From Ruminococcus flavefaciens (GTDB lineage: Bacteria; Bacillota; Clostridia; Oscillospirales; Ruminococcaceae): a DNA stretch of 5,635 nucleotides. The notes below the pieces were generated by a model. It was given only the letters and a program-made list of their open reading frames with translations. It was not told the DNA's origin and ran no database searches. The stretch lies in NCBI GenBank assembly GCA_004554385.1, contig SFMO01000161.1, positions 1 through 5,635 on the forward strand, read 5' to 3'. Of the stretch, positions 1 to 5,635 are shown piece by piece. Numbering within the stretch: the stretch's first letter is position 1; each line of letters begins with the position of its first letter. The translations under genes were made by a program, and so were the position numbers.

Positions 1-431
1 ATCGGTGATTTTTCAACTTTTGTACCAAGATGATCGTCAGTTTTTACAGATAAATTGAAGCTGTTCTGCTTACGGTACTCTGTTGCCCCTGTCTTTTTGC
101 GAACTGACTTCATGCTTGATTTCATAATAGAAACAGCGATCAGAGCAATAACAACTCCTATGACCAGACTTATAAAGAAGGAGCGAACAGGACTGTATGA
201 CCTTTCAACGGTCTTCCATTCACCTTCAGAGCTGTCTTCATAATCGTATTCTTCGTCTGAATAAGCTTCCAGAGCATCCTCAGCGTCATCCTCGTCAACG
301 AATTCAAACTCATAATCAGCAGCTGCTGTCATTGATGTATTTATCATTGGAACAGAACGGTTATTTATTCCAAATGAAAGGATCGCCAGAAGAAGTACTG
401 CAGCTGATGCAGCTATTTTTTTCATTTTCAT
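1..431 (-). CDS. TPM-protein-like membrane protein lacking the TPM domain (3' end outside window)
   Basis: This frame is open to the window edge, giving 143 visible residues. The start is the ATG at 431-429, because AAGGAG (445-440) lies 8 nt upstream; that site overlaps the stop of the preceding gene, which ends 12 nt away. The N-terminus has lysines and a hydrophobic run (residues 6-22), and an AAA|D signal-peptidase-like site at 36-39. Residues 39-71 hold 18 Asp/Glu and no Lys/Arg. A membrane segment follows (about 84-103), then a basic tail (KSSMKSVRKK, later NSFNLSVK). From family knowledge, a membrane segment followed by 'MK..LK.VR...A..Y...GS..L' is the hallmark C-terminal end of Firmicute TPM-domain (YgcG-like) proteins, often found beside SPFH and zinc-ribbon genes. 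The roughly 130-residue TPM domain normally between signal peptide and membrane segment is absent. The likely layout is an acidic outside segment and a cytoplasmic tail, possibly acting as a partner of the SPFH protein. Function is unknown; the match is by eye. Confidence 0.8.
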   Translation of the reverse strand, partial: MKMKKIAASAAVLLLAILSFGINNRSVPMINTSMTAAADYEFEFVDEDDAEDALEAYSDEEYDYEDSSEGEWKTVERSYSPVRSFFISLVIGVVIALIAVSIMKSSMKSVRKKTGATEYRKQNSFNLSVKTDDHLGTKVEKSP

Positions 432-443
432 TCCATCATCTCC

Positions 444-1526
444 TTACAATCCGAGCAGCATTGATATACCGAAGCAAACTGCTGTTGCAGCTGCGGCAAT
501 ACCGAAGAACCACTTCATTGCAGCACCGGAATCAACAGGAAGATCTCCCACAAATTTTCCCGTCTGTCCATTCATTGCAAATGTGTATTTATTGCCGTTC
601 CATGTCGTATTAAGGAGCCATACAGGGTACAGAGCATATTTTGCCTTTCCGCCTTTAAGCGATATATTTCCGTTTTCCTTGTTGAACGTATCATACCCCT
701 GAACTGTACTCGCAAAAAGCTGTTCAGTGGTGTTCTTTATACGCTGATTCGCACGTTCAACGCTTTCTTCCGCGGTGACATCATACTTGTCTGCAAGGTA
801 TCCTGATAAATAGGCAGTCTGAAAATCAACAGCACCCTTAGCGTCAAATGGCTCTATTGATTCCATAAGATCGTCCGCCATTTTCTTTGAACCGTCAACG
901 GGGACGTTCTCAAATATAACATTTCCTTCACGTCTTACCGAATAATAGCTTCGCTCAACGTAATTGAAGTTATTGTCGCTCCTGCGGCGTATCTTCTCGG
1001 CTTTGTATATCATCTGAGCCTCTGCCTGAGCGTCAAACAGCCATACAGGAACATAAACTCCCTTGATCTCATCAATATGATTCTGATCCTTGAAGACCTT
1101 CGGAAGAAGCTTTCTGCCCTCGATATGCTTGTTTAGAGCCGTCTTGGCAGCTTCCTTATCATATTTAAAAGGGATTATACAATCAGGCTTAAGAATACCT
1201 GAAAAGTTTCCGCTCATTACTACTGGATTGTCACAGTACGGACAGGTGGACGCAGAGGTAGTTGCATCAGTAACTATCTCACCGCCGCAGGATTTGCACG
1301 TATATACGCGCATACCTTCGGTCTCGCCTTCCTTCCAGTCACTTCCTGCTAAAGACTCCCATGTCATATCGTCTTCTTTCTGCTCATCAAGAACACTGTC
1401 GTATTCCTTTAATGAGTCAACATCAAATTCCGAATCACAAAAAGGGCACTTCATCTTCTGGGAATTACTGTCAAACTCAAGCTTTCCTCCGCAGGCAGGA
1501 CACTTATATTCCATTACATCAGGCAT
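444..1526 (-). CDS. Double zinc-ribbon protein with C-terminal membrane anchor (YdjG-like, 'replication factor Y-like')
   Basis: This encodes a 360-residue protein. The ATG at 1526 is chosen because GAGGTG (1538-1533) lies 6 nt upstream; the in-frame Met5 is too far from it. Two zinc ribbons are visible: C9-x2-C12 with C27-x2-C30, and C77-x2-C80 with C95-x2-C98. They are separated by an acidic linker. A soluble alpha/beta region (about 105-330) follows, with repeated aromatic patches such as VYVPVWLFDA and YALYPVWLLN. A single hydrophobic segment (about 338-358) ends the protein, so it is probably a tail-anchored membrane protein with its bulk in the cytoplasm. Relatives are often annotated as TFIIB-type zinc-ribbon proteins or, misleadingly, as PriA/replication factor Y; no helicase motif is present. 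The genes on both sides (SPFH protein, TPM-tail protein) match the B. subtilis ydjG/ydjH/ydjI setting, where YdjG helps bring the SPFH protein to the membrane. That role is inferred here. Confidence 0.85.
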   Translation of the reverse strand: MPDVMEYKCPACGGKLEFDSNSQKMKCPFCDSEFDVDSLKEYDSVLDEQKEDDMTWESLAGSDWKEGETEGMRVYTCKSCGGEIVTDATTSASTCPYCDNPVVMSGNFSGILKPDCIIPFKYDKEAAKTALNKHIEGRKLLPKVFKDQNHIDEIKGVYVPVWLFDAQAEAQMIYKAEKIRRRSDNNFNYVERSYYSVRREGNVIFENVPVDGSKKMADDLMESIEPFDAKGAVDFQTAYLSGYLADKYDVTAEESVERANQRIKNTTEQLFASTVQGYDTFNKENGNISLKGGKAKYALYPVWLLNTTWNGNKYTFAMNGQTGKFVGDLPVDSGAAMKWFFGIAAAATAVCFGISMLLGL

Positions 1527-1556
1527 TTATTTCACCTCTATAATCTGCTTTAATCT

Positions 1557-1586
1557 AAAACAGGCGGACGCAAAGGTCCGCCCGTT
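1557..1586 (-). terminator. Hairpin with short T run between the SPFH and zinc-ribbon genes (possible leaky terminator)
   Basis: A perfect 7-bp GC-rich stem (GGCGGAC at 1563-1569 with GTCCGCC at 1576-1582) has a 6-nt loop, and can extend by 3 bp past one mismatch (1559-1561 with 1584-1586). Read on the minus strand it is followed by TGTTTTAGATT, a short T tract. It begins about 10 nt after the SPFH stop codon. On the plus strand no T run follows, so it acts, if at all, in the direction of the genes. The T tract is modest and no good promoter is visible before the next gene, so partial read-through or mRNA 3'-end protection is more likely than full termination. Confidence 0.6.
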
Positions 1587-1595
1587 ATGTAATAA

Positions 1596-2942
1596 TTACT
1601 TTACAATATCATCATCAGTAAACGGATCGCCGCACTCAGGGCAGAACTTAGGAGGATTCATCGGATCCTCGGGTTCCCATCCGCACTTGTCGCATTTATA
1701 AAGCGGTGCACCTTCGGGCTTCTTCTTTCCGCAGTTGGAGCAGAACTTGCCCTTGTTTACTGATCCGCAGTCACATGTCCAGCCATCGGCAGTAAGTACT
1801 ACAGGCTTTGGCTTTCCGCATGTTGCACAGAACTTGCCTGTATTTGAAGCGCCGCACTCACATGTCCATGAATCAGCTGCGGGAGCTCCGCCGCCGACAG
1901 GTGCCTGAGGAGCCTGAGGCTGCTGTGCCTGATTCTGCTGAGCCATTCCGAACAATGCCTGAGCATTCATGCCGCCTGCCTGCTGAGCCATTCCCATACC
2001 GAAAAGTCCCATAGCAGCGCCGTTAGGATTGCTTGCAGCATTCTGCATAGCCTGAGCCTGTGCCTCAACAAGAGTAGCAGCTGCATTGCCGGGGTCGCGG
2101 TTCCAGGCTCTGTCTTCGAATTCCTGGATACGCTTCATATCGGCATCGCTTACTGTAGCAGAAAGGATACTTACAGACCAGATCTTAAGACCTCTCTTTT
2201 CGATCCACATAGGATTTACCTGTGTTTCGAATGCCTGCTTTACCTCATTCTGCTTGCCGGGAAGCTCATCATATCTGATACCTGTAGCTGAGATAGCAGC
2301 AAATGCAGGCTGAAGAGCATCAACAAACTCTCCTCTGAGCTGATTATCAAGCTCTGAACGTGTATATCTGTCAGTAACGTTTCCGCAAACATTTACATAG
2401 AACACAACAGGATCAGCTATTCTGTAAGAATAGATACCGTTGCAGCGAACACCTACTGTAAAGCTTCTGCCGAGATCCGGATATGTCATTCTGAAAGGAA
2501 CAGGATTCTGAGTACCGAACTTATTATCAACAAGCTCCTTCATATTGAAGTAATAGATTCTCTGATCCTTTGCAGCTGTACCGCCGTGCTTGATACGATC
2601 CCACATTTCCTTGAAGGTTTCCTTCAGACCTGCACCGAAGCTGCTTGAGAAGATACTCGGAGATGTGCCTGATTCATACTTATATACACCCGGCTCTGTT
2701 GCAATTTCAGTTACAACGCCCTGATCTACCATGATCATAGCCTGACCTTCATGTACAACGATACCGCTTCCGTCAGAGATAACATTATCATTTCCCTTTG
2801 TATTGGAAGAATGTTTTCCAAGCTGCTTCTTTCCTCTTACAACGAGAACATCAGTTGGAATAGACTCACAAACGAAAAATTCCAGCCATGTATCAGCCAG
2901 TGTTTGACTTGCTGCTACGAGACCTGCTTTGATAAGACCCAT
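1596..2942 (-). CDS. SPFH-domain protein with three C-terminal zinc ribbons (YdjI-like)
   Basis: This encodes a 448-residue protein. The ATG at 2942 is chosen over an upstream ATG at 3026 because AAAGGAG (2957-2951) lies 8 nt before it and GLIKAG...ADTWLEFF is the conserved family N-terminus. Residues about 25-280 form the SPFH (band 7-like) core, including IPTDVLVVRG, GQAMIMVDQG and a helical stretch ending near EFEDRAW. A low-complexity linker rich in Ala, Gln, Met and Gly (287-356) follows. Three Cys4 zinc ribbons end the protein: 361-375, 390-404 and 417-437; the first two are near-copies of each other. There is no signal peptide and no membrane segment. SPFH proteins scaffold membrane microdomains as oligomers; in B. 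subtilis the related YdjI depends on membrane partners YdjG/YdjH. The two following genes encode membrane proteins that could do this here. It is also annotated in databases as 'virion core protein', a label without support in this context. Confidence 0.9.
   Translation of the reverse strand: MGLIKAGLVAASQTLADTWLEFFVCESIPTDVLVVRGKKQLGKHSSNTKGNDNVISDGSGIVVHEGQAMIMVDQGVVTEIATEPGVYKYESGTSPSIFSSSFGAGLKETFKEMWDRIKHGGTAAKDQRIYYFNMKELVDNKFGTQNPVPFRMTYPDLGRSFTVGVRCNGIYSYRIADPVVFYVNVCGNVTDRYTRSELDNQLRGEFVDALQPAFAAISATGIRYDELPGKQNEVKQAFETQVNPMWIEKRGLKIWSVSILSATVSDADMKRIQEFEDRAWNRDPGNAAATLVEAQAQAMQNAASNPNGAAMGLFGMGMAQQAGGMNAQALFGMAQQNQAQQPQAPQAPVGGGAPAADSWTCECGASNTGKFCATCGKPKPVVLTADGWTCDCGSVNKGKFCSNCGKKKPEGAPLYKCDKCGWEPEDPMNPPKFCPECGDPFTDDDIVK
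1716..1868 (-). repeat. Tandem repeat of two near-identical zinc-ribbon units within the SPFH gene
   Basis: Two units with a 29-residue period (from W359 and W388 of the protein) share the pattern WTC-x-CG-x5-GKFC-x2-CGK-x-KP. Zinc ligands are a CxC pair and a CxxC pair in each. The similarity is much closer to each other than to the third ribbon (1614-1703), which uses CDKC and CPEC. This suggests internal duplication of one ribbon. Confidence 0.8.
1875..2084 (-). other. Region coding a low-complexity Ala/Gln/Met/Gly linker of the SPFH protein
   Basis: Residues 287-356 are almost entirely Ala, Gln, Met, Gly, Asn and Pro, with recurring short words such as LFGM, GMAQQ and QAP. It joins the SPFH core to the zinc ribbons and is probably flexible. 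The recurring GCAGG/CTGAG-type codons produce weak DNA repetition. This is a part of the gene, not a separate element. Confidence 0.65.
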
Positions 2943-2958
2943 AATTATAGCTCCTTTC

Positions 2959-3004
2959 GGGAAATAATCCCTATAAATATTATGCGGAAAATAGCATATT
3001 TCCG
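2959..3004 (-). promoter_or_regulatory. Hairpins in the leader of the SPFH operon
   Basis: Two small inverted repeats lie in the predicted leader. The first pairs CGGAAA (2985-2990) with TTTCCG (2999-3004), extendable by 2 bp past a bulged A around a 3-nt loop. The second pairs GGGA (2959-2962) with TCCC (2968-2971) and lies one base from the AAAGGAG ribosome binding site. On the mRNA strand GGAAAT (3003-2998) could instead pair with ATTTCC (2965-2960), so the two structures are mutually exclusive in principle. No known riboswitch class is recognised, and the elements are short. Confidence 0.3.
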
Positions 3005-3040
3005 TCATGATCCTGTCAGTTTTCAAACCAACATGATGTA

Positions 3041-3049
3041 ATTATAACA
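3041..3049 (-). promoter_or_regulatory. Extended -10 promoter for the SPFH/zinc-ribbon operon
   Basis: The minus strand reads TGTTATAAT, a perfect extended -10 (TGnTATAAT). No good TTGACA-like -35 is found 16-18 bp upstream, which is common when the extended -10 is perfect. Transcription would start near 3034, giving a leader of about 90 nt before the SPFH start. This also makes the upstream ATG at 3026 unlikely, since it would lie only about 8 nt into the mRNA with no ribosome binding site. Confidence 0.65.
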
Positions 3050-3122
3050 TATTTTAAGAAAAAATGCACTACCTTTTAGCAAAAATTTACTGATTTTAAT
3101 ATATTTTTATTTTTTAACTATA

Positions 3123-3464
3123 TTAATCCCATTCTTTCCATACATCGGGACAATATCCGATAGTAGCCTTTTTACCGTTTCTGACTACAGGAGTGCGTAT
3201 AATCTGAGGATTTTCGAGGATCTTCTCCTCTTTATCCTCGTCCGAAAGATATTTCAGCAGTGCAAGCATATCCTTGTCCTTATGTCCCTGATCGATCAGG
3301 TTATCGATGCCTCCGAGAGCCTGCTTTACATTATTTAACTCGCCGCGGCTCATACCTTTCTCCTTCATATCGATAAACTGATATTTTATTCCGCGTTCCT
3401 TGAAGTAGCGCTCTGCTTTTTTACTGTCAAAGCATTTTTTTGTACCAAAGATCTGTATATTCAT
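3123..3464 (-). CDS. ArsC/Spx-family thioredoxin-fold protein (CxxS type)
   Basis: This encodes a 113-residue protein. The ATG at 3464-3462 is preferred, with GAGGAG (3478-3473) 8 nt upstream; a TTG one codon earlier is also possible. The fold is the ArsC/Spx type: IQIFGTKKC strand and active-site Cys11 in CFDS (CxxS), the 'IDMKEKG' strand, helices, then IIRTPVV with the cis-proline (Pro92) and a C-terminal GYCPDVWKEW. The length is typical for the family (PF03960). It has one catalytic Cys and lacks the CxxC of Spx. The residue just before the cis-proline is Thr, with Arg90 one place earlier, unlike the Arg-Pro of classical plasmid ArsC, so true arsenate reduction is doubtful. No ars genes are nearby. 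Its start overlaps the GH3 stop (TGATG), so it is translationally coupled to the glycosidase. A role in glutathione- or thiol-linked redox, or regulation, is possible but unproven. Confidence 0.85.
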   Translation of the reverse strand: MNIQIFGTKKCFDSKKAERYFKERGIKYQFIDMKEKGMSRGELNNVKQALGGIDNLIDQGHKDKDMLALLKYLSDEDKEEKILENPQIIRTPVVRNGKKATIGYCPDVWKEWD

Positions 3465-5635
3465 CAATCATTCTCCTCAGCAAAAGCAAGATCCATATTA
3501 TCCGCTTCACGGACAAGTTTAAAGCTTATGCTCTTTATATCAAGCCCATTCTGTGCAAAGTAAAGCCGTAAAGCAGTAAAACGCGAAAACATCGGTATCT
3601 CACATGACAAAGCGACAGGCTTGCCGTCTGTACCGTTCCAGGTGAGAGTTCCGCTTGCAGTGCCCATTGCAAAAATCGTCACAGGGATCTGTGCAAGAGG
3701 ACTCTGAGTTGAAGAAGCTGTAACTGTGACATTGTACCAGCCCTGCTTTTTGACTATAACAGCAAATGAGTGATTCTTGCCTTTCTGGCACTTAACACCC
3801 GAAAGATCAAGTTCCAGCTCATTGTCGAGGTCATAAAATACTACAGGCTCGTCAGATGCCTCGTCACCATCGTTTCTGTTGATGATCTCAACAGTGTCCT
3901 CCTCGCCGTCAAGACGCTTCATAGCCTGTGTTCCCAGAATAAAACCAAGTATATTCCCTGCGTTTCTCTGGAGCTCTCCTCTTGTGAGCTCACCGTTTTT
4001 AACAGCTGAATCTATATCTTCGTCAACACATGAGCTGTCCGAGCAGACCATGTATACATCGTTCTGCGCTTTAGCCATTGGCACATAATAGCTTCTTTTC
4101 GGCTCCTCGCCCCTGTTGTTGACATTTGCCCACCAATCCGTCATGGTAAAGCCGTCAAATCCCCACTCATCACGAAGAACTATGGTATTGAGGTCGAAAT
4201 TGCCCGCTGTCCACAAACCGTTGATAGCACCGTAAGTGGTCATGATTGTTCGTGCCTTGCCTTCCTTGACAGCAATTTCAAAGCCCCTGAGATATATCTC
4301 GCGGAGAGCTCTTTCGGAAACTACCGAATCAAGGAAATGTCGGTTTGTTTCCTGATTATTGGCACAGAAATGCTTTATAGTACCCTCAACGCCTACACTG
4401 TGAAGTCCCTTCAGCTCGGCAGCTGCCATTTGTCCTGTAAGGAACGGATCTTCGGAAAAGTATTCAAAGTTTCTTCCGTTTAAAGGGTGACGATGGATAT
4501 TCATTCCGGGACCGAGCAGACAATCAACTTTGTTTGCTATCATCTCAGTTCCCATAAATGTGAAAAGTTCTTCCGCAAGCTCACGATTGAAAGTTGAGGC
4601 AATAAGAGTACCGTTGGGCAGGCTGAAAGCCTTTGTGCCGCAATCCAGTCTCATACCCGAAGGACCGTCCGAACAGCAGCATGCAGGCACACCGAATTTC
4701 ACAAGCTCGTCTGAAACTCCGCCGAATGCAGAAGCTGTTCCTGCTGTAACTCTCGGACTTCCCATACCTTCACCGCGTATCATGCAGGACAGATCATGGT
4801 CGGAAAGCTGAGCAATAAACTCGTTCATCGTGTTTCTGCCGTTCTTTACGTCCGAAAGCTTTATTCCTTTGTCACCTGTATATGCAATTTCCTCCGGAAG
4901 CTTATCAAGCCTGCGCTTAGCTTCATCCACTTTACTGAGCGGAACTTTTTCCATAATATGTGACAGACCGTCAGCTGTTTCCACAGCCTTGATGCGCTCA
5001 AAAGCTTCTACAGGAGCCAATGCCTGTGAGCACTGTTCGATGATAATATCATCATCAATCTCAAAATCATGATGACCTATTGAGTCCCTGACATTGCAAC
5101 CGATATGCAGTGTGTATTTTCCCTTTTCAAGTATCCAGCAGCTTCTGCCTTCACTGTCGTCATAAGAAGCAATATCTCTGTGTTTAACTATTATTTTCAG
5201 TGACTGAGACTCATTTGGAGCAAGCTCCTTTGTCTTGGCAAAGCCGCACAGTACTCTTTTAGCCTTTCCAAGTATGCCCTGAGGAGCTTCACAGTATACC
5301 TGGACAACTTCTTTGCCCCTGCAGCTGCCGATATTTGTTACGTTTACGCTTATAACGCTTTCGTTATCAGAACTTTTGGCATAGGTCAGTGCGATATCAA
5401 ATTTAGTGTATGATAAGCCAAATCCAAAGGGATAAAGAACTCTGTCCTTCGCAAACGTTTCGAACCAGCGGTAACCCACAAATATATCCTCTGAATATAC
5501 AGCTTTCTTCTTATCACCAAAGAATTTATCTGATGGGTAATCCGAGATTTTTTCTGCAATAGTGTCAGGCAGCTTTCCTGAGGGGCTTACCTTTCCTGTA
5601 AGTACAGCAGCGGTACCTGTACCGCCTGTCATGCC
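3464..5635 (-). CDS. GH3 beta-glucosidase with swapped domain order (5' end outside window)
   Basis: There are 723 visible codons; the frame is open through the right edge, and the first in-frame Met (5632) lies inside the conserved GMTGGTGTAAVL motif, so it is not the true start. Numbering from that Met: the end of the GH3 C-terminal (alpha/beta sandwich) domain is at 1-75, with SGKLPDT and YPFGFGLSYTKF; a fibronectin-III-like domain at about 76-185; a linker; then the GH3 N-terminal barrel at about 270-560. The barrel has SDGPSG (321-326), GRNFEYFSEDP (substrate site), KH at 420-421, and nucleophile Asp499 in TMTDWW (codon 4136-4138). The acid/base Glu belongs to the missing upstream part. 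This order (C-domain before barrel) is that of the R. albus and Butyrivibrio beta-glucosidases of roughly 830-950 residues. An extra beta-rich C-terminal region follows (590-712). It likely releases glucose (or xylose) from beta-linked oligosaccharides. Secretion cannot be judged here. Confidence 0.92.
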   Translation of the reverse strand, partial: GMTGGTGTAAVLTGKVSPSGKLPDTIAEKISDYPSDKFFGDKKKAVYSEDIFVGYRWFETFAKDRVLYPFGFGLSYTKFDIALTYAKSSDNESVISVNVTNIGSCRGKEVVQVYCEAPQGILGKAKRVLCGFAKTKELAPNESQSLKIIVKHRDIASYDDSEGRSCWILEKGKYTLHIGCNVRDSIGHHDFEIDDDIIIEQCSQALAPVEAFERIKAVETADGLSHIMEKVPLSKVDEAKRRLDKLPEEIAYTGDKGIKLSDVKNGRNTMNEFIAQLSDHDLSCMIRGEGMGSPRVTAGTASAFGGVSDELVKFGVPACCCSDGPSGMRLDCGTKAFSLPNGTLIASTFNRELAEELFTFMGTEMIANKVDCLLGPGMNIHRHPLNGRNFEYFSEDPFLTGQMAAAELKGLHSVGVEGTIKHFCANNQETNRHFLDSVVSERALREIYLRGFEIAVKEGKARTIMTTYGAINGLWTAGNFDLNTIVLRDEWGFDGFTMTDWWANVNNRGEEPKRSYYVPMAKAQNDVYMVCSDSSCVDEDIDSAVKNGELTRGELQRNAGNILGFILGTQAMKRLDGEEDTVEIINRNDGDEASDEPVVFYDLDNELELDLSGVKCQKGKNHSFAVIVKKQGWYNVTVTASSTQSPLAQIPVTIFAMGTASGTLTWNGTDGKPVALSCEIPMFSRFTALRLYFAQNGLDIKSISFKLVREADNMDLAFAEEND
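3497..3865 (-). other. Region coding a beta-sandwich-like C-terminal extension of the GH3 enzyme
   Basis: Residues about 590-712 follow the barrel and an acidic spacer. The alternating hydrophobic pattern (HSFAVIVKKQGWYNVTVTAS, then GTLTWNGTDG, and a closing LDIKSISFKLV) resembles the CBM6/CBM35-type jelly-roll, in which a 'G-Y-x-V/I-x-V' strand and a 'L-x-I-x-S-I' last strand are typical. A carbohydrate-binding or structural role is inferred by pattern only; no binding residues can be assigned. Confidence 0.45.

Noticed and set aside
197..613. Plus-strand open frame of 138 codons
   Set aside because: It is antisense to the membrane-tail gene and the end of the zinc-ribbon gene, and its composition (Leu, Gln, His, Arg rich) is typical of a shadow frame.
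444..1526. Primosomal helicase PriA / replication factor Y as product
   Set aside because: The protein has only zinc ribbons, a short soluble region and a membrane segment. No Walker or helicase motif is present, and 360 residues is far too short.
1090..1701. Plus-strand open frame of 203 codons
   Set aside because: It lies antisense to two well-supported genes with clear zinc-ribbon motifs, and its translation has no recognisable domain or ribosome binding site; it is a shadow of the opposite frame.
2943..3026. A 28-codon N-terminal extension of the SPFH gene starting at ATG 3026
   Set aside because: It has no ribosome binding site, does not resemble the family N-terminus, and would start only about 8 nt after the predicted transcription start. 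The ATG at 2942 has a strong site at the right spacing.
3047..3122. Possible terminator after the ArsC-like gene
   Set aside because: The region is very AT-rich and has only weak A/T stems such as AAAAT/ATTTT around 3080-3100 and a T run near 3058-3064. No GC-containing stem precedes a T run, so no terminator is called.
3465..3467. TTG as start codon of the ArsC-like gene
   Set aside because: The adjacent ATG at 3464 has better spacing (8 nt) to GAGGAG and is the commoner codon; the two differ by one residue only.

Overview
The window looks like chromosome of an anaerobic gut or rumen Firmicute, most likely a Ruminococcus (R. albus-like) or a close Oscillospiraceae relative. The pointers are a family 3 beta-glucosidase with the swapped domain order known from R. 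albus and Butyrivibrio, strong AAGGAG/GAGGAG ribosome binding sites, an AT-rich intergenic region, and a Firmicute-type SPFH/zinc-ribbon gene set. This assignment is an inference from gene content. There are no RNA genes, insertion sequences, phage genes or CRISPR arrays.

All five genes lie on the minus strand, so the window reads from right to left. First comes a 5'-truncated GH3 glycosidase (3464-5635). Its stop codon overlaps the start of a small ArsC/Spx-family thioredoxin-fold gene (3123-3464), which makes the two a translationally coupled pair.

An AT-rich gap of 180 bases follows. It carries an extended -10 promoter (3041-3049) and a leader of about 90 nt with small hairpins. This promoter should drive a second unit of three genes: an SPFH-domain protein ending in three zinc ribbons (1596-2942), a protein with two N-terminal zinc ribbons and one C-terminal membrane segment (444-1526), and a short membrane protein that runs off the left edge (1-431). 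A hairpin with a short T run sits between the first two genes and may act as a leaky terminator that sets their ratio. The last two genes are only 12 nt apart.

The three-gene unit resembles the Bacillus subtilis ydjG-ydjH-ydjI neighbourhood, where the SPFH protein has no membrane segment of its own and membrane partners recruit it. The same logic fits here: the SPFH protein is soluble, and both following genes encode membrane-anchored proteins. The most unusual point is the last gene. Its membrane segment and cytoplasmic tail match the C-terminal part of Firmicute TPM-domain proteins, but a short, very acidic extracytoplasmic stretch stands where the TPM domain would be. No gene was left as a wholly unexplained system; the main novelty is this reduced TPM-like partner within an SPFH/zinc-ribbon membrane module.
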